Source: Castanea sativa (taxonomy: Eukaryota; Streptophyta; Magnoliopsida; Fagales; Fagaceae). Taken from it: 64,000 nt of DNA. The translations under genes were made by a program, and so were the position numbers. Below the pieces are notes generated by a model. The model did not search any database. It was given only the letters and a program-made list of their open reading frames with translations, and was not told where the DNA came from. How positions within the stretch are numbered: the stretch's first letter is position 1; the number at the start of each line of letters is the position of its first letter. Positions 1-11,889 of the stretch are shown piece by piece. Location of the stretch: positions 29,813,158 through 29,877,157 of the forward strand of contig NC_134024.1 in the NCBI RefSeq assembly GCF_040712315.1. Direction: 5' to 3'.

Positions 1-15
1 TTTAGCTCTCTCGAG

Positions 16-630
16 CAGTGACGGAGGCATTCATTGACCAAGGGGGGCAGTGGCCCCCCCTAATTTTAAAAAAAAATATTTATATATATATATATATATA
101 TATATGCATTAATTTTAGCAATTTTGTTCTATAAAATTACATTTTACCCCTTTTAACAATATTATTGAATTTTTTTAGAGTAACTTTAAAGATACAAACT
201 TATTTACAATATTTTTATAAACTGTTGGAGTACAAATTCTTATTGGTTCGCATTTGGGTTTATTACTTGCATCACTTTTTTACTTATCAATAATCACTCG
301 CTATATCATCAATATACTTCTAGCACTTTTCTCATTTTAAAGGCCATTAAAAAAATTTATAGATCTAAAATCTAAAACAACATATACTAGCCCAAAAACA
401 TTTGTGCAACAACAAAAATCACCAATAGTAAAGCTAAAAAAAATTAAGTCTAATTAACCAATTTTACTCAAATATACAACTGCCCTTTAAAAAGTTTTAA
501 ATAGAATAATTGTCTTTACCTAGCAAATGCACACATTAAAAACTAAAAAAAAAAACCTCTACAACTAAGAAGTTGTCAAACTAGAGGTCAAAGTCGCCCC
601 CCTTAACTTAAAATCCTGGCTTCGTCCCTG
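16..630. mobile_element. hAT-like non-autonomous DNA transposon, 615 bp
   Basis: The 8-bp direct repeat CTCTCGAG sits at 8-15 and again at 631-638, which is the target-duplication length of hAT elements. The ends are imperfect inverted repeats: the left begins CAGTGACGGAG, and the reverse complement of the right begins CAGGGACGAAG. Both are followed by a G-rich run (ggggggcag on the left, ggggggcga on the right complement). The interior is AT-rich with no coding potential, so this is a deletion derivative or MITE. Boundaries are seen directly; the superfamily is inferred from the duplication length and TIR style. Confidence 0.8.
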
Positions 631-1284
631 CTCTCGAGTCAAAAGAAATTGCACATGCAGGAGTGCATATATAACTGTGATAAACTAATGCAATAATTTA
701 CGTTGTTTTGTATACTTACCAAAGTGCCCACAGAAGGAGTTGTTGTGATGGGGGTGTTAAATTAATCAGCGTGTGTTTTACTCTTCCCTGCTTTGAGCAT
801 GTTATGGGGGGAAACTAATTAGTGGCCATCATAATAACGACATTCTGCTTACCAAAAAATATAAGTTCACATCAAAAAAAGAAATTTTAAAAATAAAAAT
901 AAAAAGTATTTTATTAATATGTGTCTTAAGGGCACACAATAATATACTATTTTTTTAAAAAAATTTATCGGGAATTAAAAAAGTTTTACAACTTTTTTAA
1001 TTTTTCATAAAATATTTTCAAAAATAGATAGCTTAATATGTGCTCTTAATTGTGCCCAAATAAAAAAAGTGAGTTCTATCACGTTTCACGAGCACCCGCA
1101 ACACTAGTCCTAAAAGGCAAAAAAGAAAAGAAAAGAAAAATGTGAGTCATTCTTTATTTTAATTAGGATGAAGGAAATAAGACACAAAACTAAAATAGGG
1201 AGATGATTTATCTTGCCTCTTTTTTTTTTTTTTCTTTTTTTATAGTGTGGAAATATAATCAAAAGAATTACAGCTACAAACTTA

Positions 1285-1427
1285 GGGGTTGTTTGGTAGT
1301 ATATTTTGAACAGCAGTGTTTAGTGTTTAAATAACATTACAAGTATTTTCACATACTTTTTCACCTATACATATTTTCAAAAAATACAAACAACGTTAGT
1401 AAAACAATATTACCAAATGATCGTCTC
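1285..1427. mobile_element. Possible Tourist-like MITE, 143 bp
   Basis: The left end reads GGGGTTGTTTGGTAGTAT. The right end reverse-complemented gives GAGACGATCATTTGGTAAT, an imperfect terminal inverted repeat of the common plant type. The flanking trinucleotides are TTA and TTC, so a TWA-type target duplication is only partly preserved. Confidence 0.45.
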
Positions 1428-2177
1428 TTCTCTTGGAGTCTTAATGCTGCTAGCATTTCCACATGTGAGAGGGAGAGAGGATTCTTTTTAATTAAAAATT
1501 TAGATTCCCAAATATACATAGTTCCCTCTCAATAATTAAGTTAATCCAAAAGAATAATTACCAACTAACACACACCTAAACCACCCCCACACCCTCCTAA
1601 AAAATTATTAGTTAAGAAATACCTAAACTTAATAGATGGATTCTTAATTTAAAACATCAATCACCTTAAGAAGCGTTGCTAACTCGACCACGGATCACCA
1701 GTACCTTGAGGTGCCTTGTTCATCTACATGTCTCTTGGAAATTAATTATTATTATTTTATAAAAATTTTGGAACAATCTTATTAATTATTTTGTTTTATC
1801 AACTACAAAATGCTTAATTATTGGGATTGGAAAATATATTTCTTTAATTATTACTATCCTCAATTATACGAATCAAACAAGAAAAAAAATATATAAAGAA
1901 GAGAGAAAAAAAAAAGTGAAGGTTAAATATATCTAACTTTTTTTTTTTGGTTGAGAAAATCTACATGTTTGGTTGTTGATATAGTAAATAAAAACAAAAG
2001 TGGATTAATCTTTTTTTTCTTTGCAGTTTAGTGAATAAAACATTATATTGAGCATTTCGTTTGAGTCGAATTAAAATATCTACTTTTCATGTTAAATTGT
2101 TTTTTTTTTTTTTTTGCAATTTTTTATATTTCTTTATCATCGTCATAGTCATCAATTCATCATTTTGTTATGAAAGA

Positions 2178-2181
<4 letters not shown>

Positions 2182-2235
<54 letters not shown>
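2182..2235. repeat. (TA)27 microsatellite
   Basis: An uninterrupted TA dinucleotide run of 54 bp. Confidence 0.95.
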
Positions 2236-2240
<5 letters not shown>

Positions 2241-3022
2241 TGCTTTTGGAATTAGGTGCTAGATAGGATATGACAACATAAATTTTGTTTATATAAGAGA
2301 ATTTAGGGTACCCTCTTGCTTTCCAGTAAATAGAATGTGTAAGATTCTTAAGATTTAAAAGAATATTGAGTTACGTTTCCATAGATGATTAAGTTGAAAT
2401 GCATTAAAAAATAATTATTGTCTCTTTTCTTTTATTTATATATATATATATATTAACATTAAATATATTCTAGTTTTATTTTCACATATTAATTTAGTCT
2501 TGAAATTTTATATAAATTTCATTCTTAAATGGTGATTTTTTTTTTGTTCATACTTTGGCCTCCTCTTAAATGAAAACTTAATTTCATCATCGATGATTGC
2601 CACACCAAGTTGATCTCTCTTTCTCTCTATAAACCAACCCCTCTAATAGGAAAAAGTATCTTATGAGACAGTTTTATGAAATATCTCTTTCATAACACGT
2701 GTGATACATTTTTCTGAACCTCACACATATTGTAAGAGATATGTTTAATAAAATTGCCTCATAAAATAATTTGTGATCAAGTTAGGAGTGGGTGGGGCAA
2801 GTACCCAAGAAATGTGGTTTTAATTAACTGTCTAAAGCATTGTTTTCTTGGTTTTAATTATCATCCCTATCTAGGTAGTGTAAATAATCTTATCAAGCAA
2901 TTAATGAAAAATAAAGGGATAATTACAGATTACCCACTTGTAGTTTAACCTCAATTTAACTTACCCACCCGTGGTTTTATTTTTGACACTTTGCCCATCT
3001 GAGGTTACTTTCGTTTAGTTTC

Positions 3023-3828
3023 TGTAAGGACACAATTCAAGTTCCCAAACTACGACTGGGAGAAAAATGGGCTTGAAAGACCTTTCTTTACAATGAATTT
3101 GTAGAGGATGGGCTTGTAATTTAGATTTCAAGGATGGTTTAGACAATTACAAAAAGAACGGGCTTTGGGCCCAATAGAACAGAACAAAGAATCGTTTGCA
3201 AAGAGTAAGGAGAGAAATCGTCCTCGGATTGTGTCCGAGGATGGTTTCTAATGATATTTCTCAAGTTTGGATACAAGTGTTGATTATCATTTACTATTGG
3301 CTCTATCTCTTTTACTCGGAAAAGTCCCCCTTCTTCGTATGCCTTTCCTCCTATTTATATCCTTTCCTTTCCCTTCATCACCTTCCACTTTTCGGTTGCA
3401 ATCCCCCTTTTTGGATACTTGTCCCATCCATTCTTCCCTAAAGCCCGCTGGGATTAGGGACCAAGTTCCAAGCTCGATGTTCGAGGTCCCATCCTTCCAT
3501 CTATACGATCGGTGTATCAATTTACGAGCTTTTAATGTATGGGCGGTGGTAGCGACTTTATTTTTAGACATTCCACCGTTCTTTCTCTCGCCCTCCACGT
3601 ATACCGTGCATCCCCATAATTGTAGGACTCATCATAATATAACCCAGGGATACCAAACTTCTCTTTCTATGTCCTCGGCCTTGAAATCCGAGGACAAATC
3701 TACTCCTCGGACGTGTTTGGATATGTAAATAGTCCACGACCATTTTGATGTCTTCGGATTTTGGGTTTCCAGCCCAAAATACTTCGTTGGGCCATCCTTC
3801 ATATGCTATTGGGCCCAATACCCCTACA
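3023..3828 (-). repeat. 3' LTR of element 1 (806 bp)
   Basis: It starts TGTAAGGACAC and ends CCCCTACA. It matches the right LTR (13910-14718); the last ~265 bp are identical by eye, while the first ~540 bp carry about a dozen local differences. Short ORFs here on both strands are duplicated in the other LTR and are not genes. Confidence 0.93.
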
Positions 3829-4780
3829 ATAGCCCCTCGAGTTTCTTTATTTTTTCACCTCGGGAGAAAAATAGAATCTCGACTTAAAAAGACCTGTTAC
3901 CTGGAGACTTTTGGCAACATTGTTGACGGAGATAACTTCGAATCACCCATCGCGTGTTCCCAATGCTTCGGTATGCGAAACGCCCCCGAATTGATTGTTG
4001 GCGCTTCTATGTCCCCCACGTTTCATTAATATGACACATATCCAACGGTCGAGAGCGATTCTTGGGTTGAGGCGGGAATTCGCCCGCTTTAAAACATCTT
4101 CGACATATAAATACTAATTTTCTTCAAAATTCTTCACACTACGAAACTTCATAACGTACACCGCCACACTTTTCATCTCCCCGTACTCTCTCTCGTCTAT
4201 CAAGTACCACTGTCCAGGTGACCGTGCTTTCTTCCTTTTAAAAGTAAGTTCTTCAATACTCTGCCCCTCCTTATCGCTTTTTGTTTCTTTTGTTTCTTTT
4301 CTTTCCCATCTTCTCTTTTTCTTGTGTCTTTCATCCTCGGCATAGTTATTTTTCTCCACACCCGCCTTTTTCAAAAAGAATGGGTAGATTTGCGTCCTGG
4401 TGGATTCAAACGAAAAAATAGAACGAGTTTAAGGTTAAGTACAAAATTCCCTCGGATGTATCCATTAGGTCTTGTAACGAGGAAGAGTTTTATACAAAAA
4501 GAAAAACGGGGGAAGTTGTAATCCCGATGATTGCGTTCATCGAAGGGGAATGAAAATCCCCATGGGAGCGTGACTAGGGATTATCTTAGGGCTTTTAGGT
4601 TGGCTCCCACCCGGTGTGCCCCCAAATGTCTTTAGGATCTTAGGTTCCATAGACGCTTTAAATGAGAAGATGAACCTAGGGCTCACTCACCACGACGTGA
4701 AGCTGGGTTTATAACCTCCATCACCTAAGCAAAAAAGATGAATATTACCTAAAGTCTAGACACCCGAAGTCGAGCTAATT
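3829..4780 (+). promoter_or_regulatory. Promoter-like leader of the antisense ORF in element 1
   Basis: Between the polypurine tract and the antisense ORF remnant lies non-coding sequence with a good TATA-type box CATATAAATA at 4104-4113 on the plus strand. A C/T-rich leader follows. The position matches the promoter-like region at the same place in element 2 (31783-32186). Promoter activity is inferred only. Confidence 0.4.
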
Positions 4781-4782
4781 CA

Positions 4783-6975
4783 ATGTATGCTGAATCAAAT
4801 AAGGGCCTAAAAAATGACTTCCGATCATATCGGGGGGAAATTGGCACGACGGCCTCCCTGTCCGACAAGGGAAGGGACTCCGGTGAAGTTTCTTTTACAT
4901 ACTTTTATCTTTCGTCTTTTTACTTACTCTTACCCACTTTTACTTGGACAACTACGAGATCCACACGCGGCGGATCGTCATCCTAACCTTGTGGATTTCG
5001 GGCGATTGGATAGGATCCTACAAGCCGAGATCTTCGTGCACACCGACGGTCAACTCCGTGCGGCTCATCTGATCCTCGGCTACACTCCAATATCAAAAGC
5101 CTTTGGGCGCCGAAGTGCGTGATTAAAGCCCGCGATCCTCGTCTTCCTCGGATTAGCGTTCTTTGTGGAGGGTTTTGCTACCGGGGGGACTACCATTCCT
5201 CGAGGTACCTTGGTCACCCAATCCAACCGCCACCATTTGTTCCGGTTAGGATTCCGAGTTCCTTTCTCCACAATTTTAACCTGCGGTGAAGGCTGCATCT
5301 TCCTACCTTCTTGTAAAGGAAGAAGAAGAAGAAGAAGAAGAAGCGTGCAGGATTCCGGGGACGAGTTCGAGGTTTTAATCAACTCACTCTCTGAAGACTC
5401 AACTTCCATCCTCGGCACTTCTACCCAAATCTCAAAGGTTACTGCGAAGAACTTGACGTTATGGGCATTCAACGAAAGATTAAACCCGGCCTGAAAGATG
5501 TCCTTGAGGCGGCGACAAGAACCACAGAGTCCAAGAACCTCCAAAAGAGGGTGCGCCTCGGACTCAAGAAGGGTGCGACAAACGCCACGAAGCTAGGCTT
5601 CCTCCTCCTCCTCCATCCTCCCAAACTCAACGTGCCAACATAGCTGATCTCAAAGAAAAAGGGATCAGCCGAAAGGGAAGGAAGTTGTGGAGGTAGGAAA
5701 GGGTTACGTATCCAAGGAGCCCGAGGGTTGAAAAGGGTGCAAAGCAAGCCCGCACCATACGGACTAGGTCGGAAAGAAGAACGACCAACGGGCGGTCGTA
5801 CGCGCCCCTGTATGGCTTCACGACCTTTCTATGGACGATGAGGTCATTACCGTGGATGCGTCCATTAGAAATTCCGATGAAGGGACGGCGGCATGCGTCG
5901 CGTGCTTTGGAGCAAGCACTATTACTCCCCGAGGATATGATTGAGCTGAGAAAGAAAAGGGACCACACCGTCTTCATGACTTTGAAGAAGGAGCTTGCAA
6001 TGGTGAGTTTTCTCTAAAACCTTGACTTTTGTTTTTATTTCCTATATATATATCTATACGTCTAAGTTTTATATGTTTTGTTTGTAGGCCGTTCAATCTG
6101 CCCATAGGGCGGAAGAGATTGCCATTAATTCCTATAAGTCTGCGAGGGCCGAGGAGTCCGAGGCGTGAAAGCGCTCAAAAGATCTCGGACCTTCATAAGA
6201 AGAAAGCTGCAGGAGGTCACGGCAAAAAATTGGCTAAGGTTGAGAGTGCCAAGGCGGGCTTAGAGGCGTACGAAAACGACGACTAAACGAGGCCGAGGAT
6301 CGGTGCCTAATGCTTCGCCAAAGGAGGATAACCTCTTAGTAGCACGAAGGCTCGTAGAGGATCTTAAGAAAGATCTGCGCACGAGAAGGAGAAAGAAGAA
6401 GCCATCAAGAGGCAAAGAAGAAGCCATTGAGGAGAAGAAAAAGGTGAGAAAGCAAAGGAAGAGGCCGAGAACTCGAGGGACCAAGCCGAACAAGACGGTT
6501 ATGATATAGGCGTGAAGGAGGTCTTGAAACCTTCAAGGCTCGGGTTCCCGAGGTATGTAGGCACTACGCACTCCAAGTGTGGAATGAGGCACTTTCCCAG
6601 TGGGGTTGATGCCTCTTCCACTCTTTGGAAAGCGAGAGTGTCTACTATCCTCTGCAATTCGCGCTTCTTCCATTCTGACCTTTGCACAAGAAGCGCCCGG
6701 GGATCATCCGAGGATAAGGGGGTGATTTTGGCTGAAGACTCAACTCTTCCGAAGATGCCCACGAACAACTTGACCTGCACAAGAAAAGGCAATTGAAGAC
6801 GTACGGCCTTCAAGTGATCTTCGGGGAATCTTCAAAGGATGAGTTGGGTGATCAAGCTAACCCAATAACCTTGATAGATGATCCCAAAGGCAAAGGAATT
6901 GCCGTTGAGTCCTCGGCTCGGCTTCCATCTCCTCAAAGACTCCAAAGGCCTGCGAAGATTAATTTGAAACAGTGA
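4783..6975 (+). pseudogene. Degenerate antisense ORF (aORF) of element 1, plus strand
   Basis: Extra antisense ORFs between integrase and the 3' LTR are known from Tat-type elements. Here fragments of one protein can be followed on the plus strand in several frames. There is an N-terminal piece (4814-5122, containing VDFGRLDRILQAEIF) and a basic/Ser-rich middle. A piece ending in ALLLPEDMIELRKKRD lies around 5910-6000, then an intron-like gap (about 6003-6088, GTGAGT to TAG), then Glu/Lys-rich coiled-coil sequence. The C-terminal part contains GYDIG and GVDASS motifs (6490-6780). Frameshifts and stops interrupt it repeatedly, so it is a pseudogene. The product family is not recognised with confidence; a Transposase_28-like or plant-mobile-type protein is possible. 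Confidence 0.55.
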
Positions 6976-7375
6976 CTTGCTTGTTGTCTTTCCTTTCTTT
7001 ATTTTTATTTTGTCTCCAAGTGTAATACCTAAGTATAGGTGCAAAAGTACTTTTTTGGAATTTAATACAAGAATGAATGTTTGTTTTTAGATGATTCTTA
7101 TACATATATATTTTTGTTTTTATGCGATCATATCATTCCATAAATATCATCTTCTTGTCTTTTACCAAAGTTACTAGCAACAACTTGATGTGATATGTGA
7201 TACTCCAGGAGGGTTTAATTATGCGGGTCACTGAATTTAAGTGCTGTTTTTTTTTTTTTTTTTGAGTATTTGATTCTTCATTTTGGATCTCTAGTTTGAA
7301 CTATGTAAAGATAAGGCATATGGTCTATGCAAATATCTGATGTTTATGTCAAAAAAAAAAAAAAAGAACAGAAGT

Positions 7376-8520
7376 ATTAATTTTTCCCAAGTAATTGATC
7401 CGAGGATCGAGGCATACCAAGTTTGACTTGACACTTAGATGAATAAATTTAAAAATGTTAATTTTCCCAAAGTAGATGATCGAGGACCGGACGTAACTTA
7501 GGTTACGTTTAACACTTAGTAAAGAATATCAATTTAGGCGAGGTATGTGGTCCGAGGATCCGGGCATACCAAGTTTCAGCTTGACACTTAGATGAATAAA
7601 TTTAAAAATGTTAATTTTCCCAAAGTAGATGATCCGAGGACCGGACGTAACTTAGGTTACGTTTAACACTTAGTAAAGAATATCAATTTAGACGAGGTAT
7701 GTGGTCCGAGGATCCAGAACATCACAAGTTTCAGCTTGACACTTAGTTGAATAAATTTAAAATGTTAATTTTCCCAAAGTAGATGATCAGGGACCGGACG
7801 TAACTTAGGTTCGTTTAACACTTAGTAAAGAATATCAATTTAGACGAGGTATGTAGTCCGAGGATCGAGGCATACCAAGTTTCGGCTTGATACTTAGATG
7901 AATAAATTTAAAGTGTTAATTTTCCCAAAGTAGATGATCGAGGACCAGACGTAACTTAGGTTGTTTAACACTTAGTAAAGAATATCAATTTAGACGAGGT
8001 ATGTGGTCGAGGATCCGAGGGCATACCAAGTTTCGGCTTGATACTTAGATGAATAAATTTAAAAATGTTAATTTTCCCAAAGTAGATGATCCGAGGGACG
8101 GACGTAACTTAGGTTACGTTTAACACTTAGTAAAGAATATCAATTTAGACGAGGTATGTGGTCGAGGATCCAGGGCATACCAAGTTTGACTTGACACTTA
8201 GTTGAATAAATTTAAAATGTTAATTTTCCCAAAGTAGATGATCCGAGGACCGGACGTAACTTAGGTTCTGTTTAACACTTAGTAAAGAATATCAATTTAG
8301 ACGAGGTATGTGGTCTGAGGATCCAGGCATACCTAGTTTCACTTGATACTTAGATGAATAAATTTAAAGTGTTAATTTTCCCAAAGTAGATGATCCGAGG
8401 ACCGGACGTAACTTAGGGATTCTGTTTAACACTTAGTAAAGAATATCAATTTAGACGAGGTATGTGGTCGAGGATCCGGGCATACCAAGTTTCGGCTTGA
8501 TACTTAGGCGAATGAAGATA
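7376..8520. repeat. Tandem array, about 7.5 units of ~153 bp, inside element 1
   Basis: The marker CATACCAAGTTT (with small variants) recurs at 7413, 7565, 7720, 7871, 8022, 8176, 8328 and 8481, with spacings of 151-155 bp. Each unit looks like an old dimer of two ~76-bp halves. Both halves contain CCGAGGA, a run resembling CGTAACTTAGGTT or CATACCAAGTTT, then ACACTTAG and an AT-rich tail. The array lies between the integrase end and the antisense ORF remnant, the region where Tat-type elements are known to carry satellite-like repeats. Confidence 0.93.
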
Positions 8521-8825
8521 ACGAATATAATGTAGTTTACAACAAAGAACGGCCGAAGTGCCCTTTATTTAGTAATAGTACCTTCGTAGATTATTTACAT
8601 TCCGGGGACGTTGTACAACATTCTCGTCCAAATCTTCCAGATTGTAGGCCCCTATTCCTGCGACCGAAGTAATACGATAAGGTCCTTCCCCGGTTGGGCC
8701 CCAATTTTCCCCACGCGGGATTCTTCATCGTGCCCAAAACTTTCCTTAATACTAAGTCACCTGGTCCAAGAGGTCGAAGTTTCACATGAGAATCATATCC
8801 TGCTTGAGCTTATGTTGATAATAAG

Positions 8826-9884
8826 CTAGTTGAACCATGGCGCTTTCTCGTGTTCCTCAACTAAGTCTAAGTTTCTCATTAATAGATCATCATTGCTATG
8901 CGAAATAAAGGAGCTTTTCTTCGAGTTGGGAACCCGAGTTTCTAAGGGGATTCTTGCCTCGGCTCCATAAGTCATGGCGAAGGGTGTTTCCACTGTGGAT
9001 CTTCGTGGTGTAGTTCTATACGTCCAAAGACATGTGGCAGGTTCTTCCACCCACCTCCCCGCAGCGTCACCCAACCTCTTTTTGAGTCCGCTCACTATTA
9101 CTTTGTTGACGGCTTCGGCTTGCCCATTTCCTTGGGGATAAGCCGGAGTGGAATATCTATTCGTAATGCCCGGATCACGGCGGTATTTCCGAAAGGCTTT
9201 GCTATCAAATTGTAAACCGTTATACGAAATGAGAGTATGAGGGATGCCGAACACAGTAACGATATTCTTCCATACAAACTTTTTTGCTTCCGTGTCTCTG
9301 ATGTTTGATAATGGCTCGGCTTCAACCCATTTTGGTAAAGTAATGCTGTTCCCACGAGAAGCCACCGTCGGTTTCCCGTTGCTTTGGGGGAAGGGTCCAA
9401 CAATGTCCAAGCCCCATTGGGCAAAAGGCCATGGGCTAGATAGAGGATTTAGGACTCCACGGGTTGATGTATGTTTGGAGCGAACCTTTGACATTGGTCA
9501 CATTTCTTTGCATAATCTTGCGCTTCTCTGCATATTTGGCCACCAATAGCCCCGAGTAAGGGCCACCTGTGAGCTAAAGACCTTCCTCCTGTGTGACTTC
9601 CGCAAATCCCTTCGTGTAGCTCTTCCAAAAGTAGCTCTGTTGCCTCGGGGTGTATGCATAGCAAATATGGTCCCGAAAAGGAACGTTTGTACAATTTTTG
9701 GTCCTCGGATAACCGAGAAACGAGTGGCTTTTACGCGAACCTTATCCGCTTCGACTTTTTCTCCAGGTAGGATGTCATTTACGAGAAATGTTACTATTTG
9801 ATCCATCCAACTAGGTCCTGTCCTAATTTGAAGAATTTGAGTGGAGTTACCATCCGTCCCGAGTGGGCTTGAACAGATCTTCAA
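8826..9884 (-). pseudogene. Integrase region of element 1 pol (degenerate)
   Basis: Reading the minus strand, an HHCC zinc-finger region lies at about 9690-9450 (HEGICGSHTGGRS ... CDQCQRFAP). The rve core follows (QWGLDIVGPFP, ITLPKWVEAEP) and continues through NGQAEAVNKV and LWTYRTTPR at 9494-8826. The second catalytic Asp position, normally in S-D-N-G-x-Q-F, reads ISYNGLQF here, so an acidic residue appears lost. The zinc finger and core are in different frames. No chromodomain is visible downstream. Not functional as read. Confidence 0.85.
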
Positions 9885-9949
9885 CGAGGATAACTCGTGG
9901 TAGACTTTGTGCCGAGGACGTCGCGAGCGTGGCTAATGAGTCGGCATGG

Positions 9950-11860
9950 GTATTGCCACATCGGATACATGCAATAGTAGAAAAGACTCAAATTTAGATT
10001 GCATAAACCTGACTGGGTTAGGTATTCTCGCATTCGGAATCCCTTGCTTCTAGCTTCCCTTCTACTTGGCCTACCACCAATAGTGAGTCCGAGAACATTT
10101 GCACCGCCTTTCCTCCCATTTTATGAACCATGTTCATCCCTGCGAGGACCGCTTCATACTCTGCTTCGTTGTTGGTGGCCGAGAATCCTAATCTCGGGGA
10201 TTTCTCAAAAGTAATACCCTGCAGGGGATATCAAAACTAATCCGATACTGATCCCCTCGATTTGCTTTGCTCCATCAACATGGACTTTCCATAACGGAGG
10301 CCCTTCACACGAAATCATGCCTACTGATTTTTTACCCCTGCCTTCTTGATAGTCTTCTAACGAAGGCTCAGCAAACTCTGCCACAAGGTCCGCGATGACT
10401 GCCCCTTTATAGAGGTGCGAGGCATATACTTGATATCGAAAGCTCTAGGACAGTTCCCCATTTGGCAATTCTTCCCATATAATCTGCACTTCGCAAAATT
10501 GATTTGAGAGGGAGTTGTGTAAGAACAACAACCGTATGCGAGGCGGGAAGTAATGGGGAAGTCTTCGTGTAGCATGTACCACGGCCAAGATAGCTTTTTC
10601 CGGTGGCAAATAACTCGGCTCGGCCTCGTACGAGAGATTTGCTTACATAGTACACCGGTCTCTGGATGTTATTGTCATCTGGATAAGAACCGGACTAAGC
10701 GCATGTTTAGCCACCGCAATATATGCAAAACGGAATCTCATCAACCTACAGTCGAGACATAGCTGGTGGTCGCGAGAGATATTCTTTTAGGTTGTTGGAA
10801 AAGGCTGTTGCACACTCCTCGGTCCATTCAAAACCCTTCCATTTATTTAATAACTAAAAGAAAGGCTGCATCTGTCCGCGGACCGAGATATAAAATCGGT
10901 TGGAAAGGACGATCACACTGTTAGTCTTTGCACCTCTTTAGGATTCCGAGGTGGGTGTAAGGCGCTTATTGCCTTAACACCGGGGATTCACTTCAATTCC
11001 TCGGTGAGTCACCATATATCCTAGAAACTTGCCCGACCCCACACCGAAAGAGCATTTAGAGGCATTGAGCCGCAATTTATACTCTCTTAGCTTCGAAAAG
11101 TGTTGCTCGGATCTTCCGGATGTGCGAAACTTCTTTACTCTTTACTACCATATCGTCCACGTATACCTCAATATTTTTTCCTAAATCGTGCCTCAAACAT
11201 CCTCGTCATCATCCTTTGGTAGGTAGCCCCTGCGTTTTTCAAGCCAAAAGGCATTACCTTATAATGATAATTTCCGTAGGAGTGACGAATGCTGTCTTCT
11301 CCCGGTCCTCAACGGCTAAAGGTATCTGTGATAACCTTGGAAAGCATCGAAAACTCATCCGAGGATGTCCAACGGTAAGCGTCAACCCGGTTGATCAATC
11401 CGAGGCATCGGGAATGAGTCCTTTGGGCAAGCCTTGTTTAAATCGTGTGAAATCTACACATACTCTCCACTTCCCATTCTTCTTTTTCACCACCACGAGT
11501 ATGGGCTAACCATTCGGGATAAAACACTTCTTTGATAGCCCTGCCGCTTTGAGTTTGAGCACTTCCTCTTTGACGGCTTCCGAATGTTCCTTTGAGGACC
11601 TCCGAGGTGGTTGCCTCCTCGGCACTACATTTGGATTGACCCTTAAATGATGACATATGAAGTTCGGATCAACCCGGGGCCTCATACGTTCCAAGCAAAT
11701 ACATCCATATTTTTCTTTAAAAATAAAATCACTCTGTCTTCTCTTCCTGCGGCAATTGAACTCCAACCTGGAAGAACTTTTCGGGATCATTGTCTATGAT
11801 AATTTTCTCCAATTCTTCACACGTTGCTTCATCTACCTCGGCTATGGGAAGAGACTTTGA
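9950..11860 (-). pseudogene. Reverse transcriptase and RNase H region of element 1 pol (degenerate)
   Basis: The minus strand around 11170-11140 encodes VYVDDMVVK, the RT catalytic motif. Upstream, GKWRVCVDFT lies near 11480 and an entry segment at 11790-11506. RNase H sequence follows to about 10400. A second RNase H-like segment with TNNEAEYEA spelling near 10170, then DS-LVVGQVEG, fits the extra archaeal-type RNase H of Tat elements. Many frameshifts split the reading frame; several coincide with CGAG/CTCGG motifs (see findings). Confidence 0.82.
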
Positions 11861-11889
11861 TTGCTATGCTTCACCGTTAGCCGAGGACG

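Larger units (their letters stand above)
639..2906. other. Gene-free AT-rich intergenic stretch
   Basis: No gene is visible. It holds an imperfect inverted repeat at about 915-1060 (arms containing GGGCACA and TGTGCCC), a small possible MITE at 1285-1427, a (TA)n microsatellite at 2182-2235 and several homopolymer runs. The short ORF at 2754-2948 has no recognisable product and runs into the Mutator-like element. Confidence 0.6.

Noticed and set aside
3196..3818. ORFs on both strands (up to 153 codons), duplicated at 14226-14735
   Set aside because: They lie entirely within the two LTRs of element 1, and the translations match no known protein type; coding by chance in repeated DNA.
7376..8520. 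CRISPR-like repeat array
   Set aside because: Units are contiguous ~153-bp repeats without spacers, inside a plant retrotransposon.
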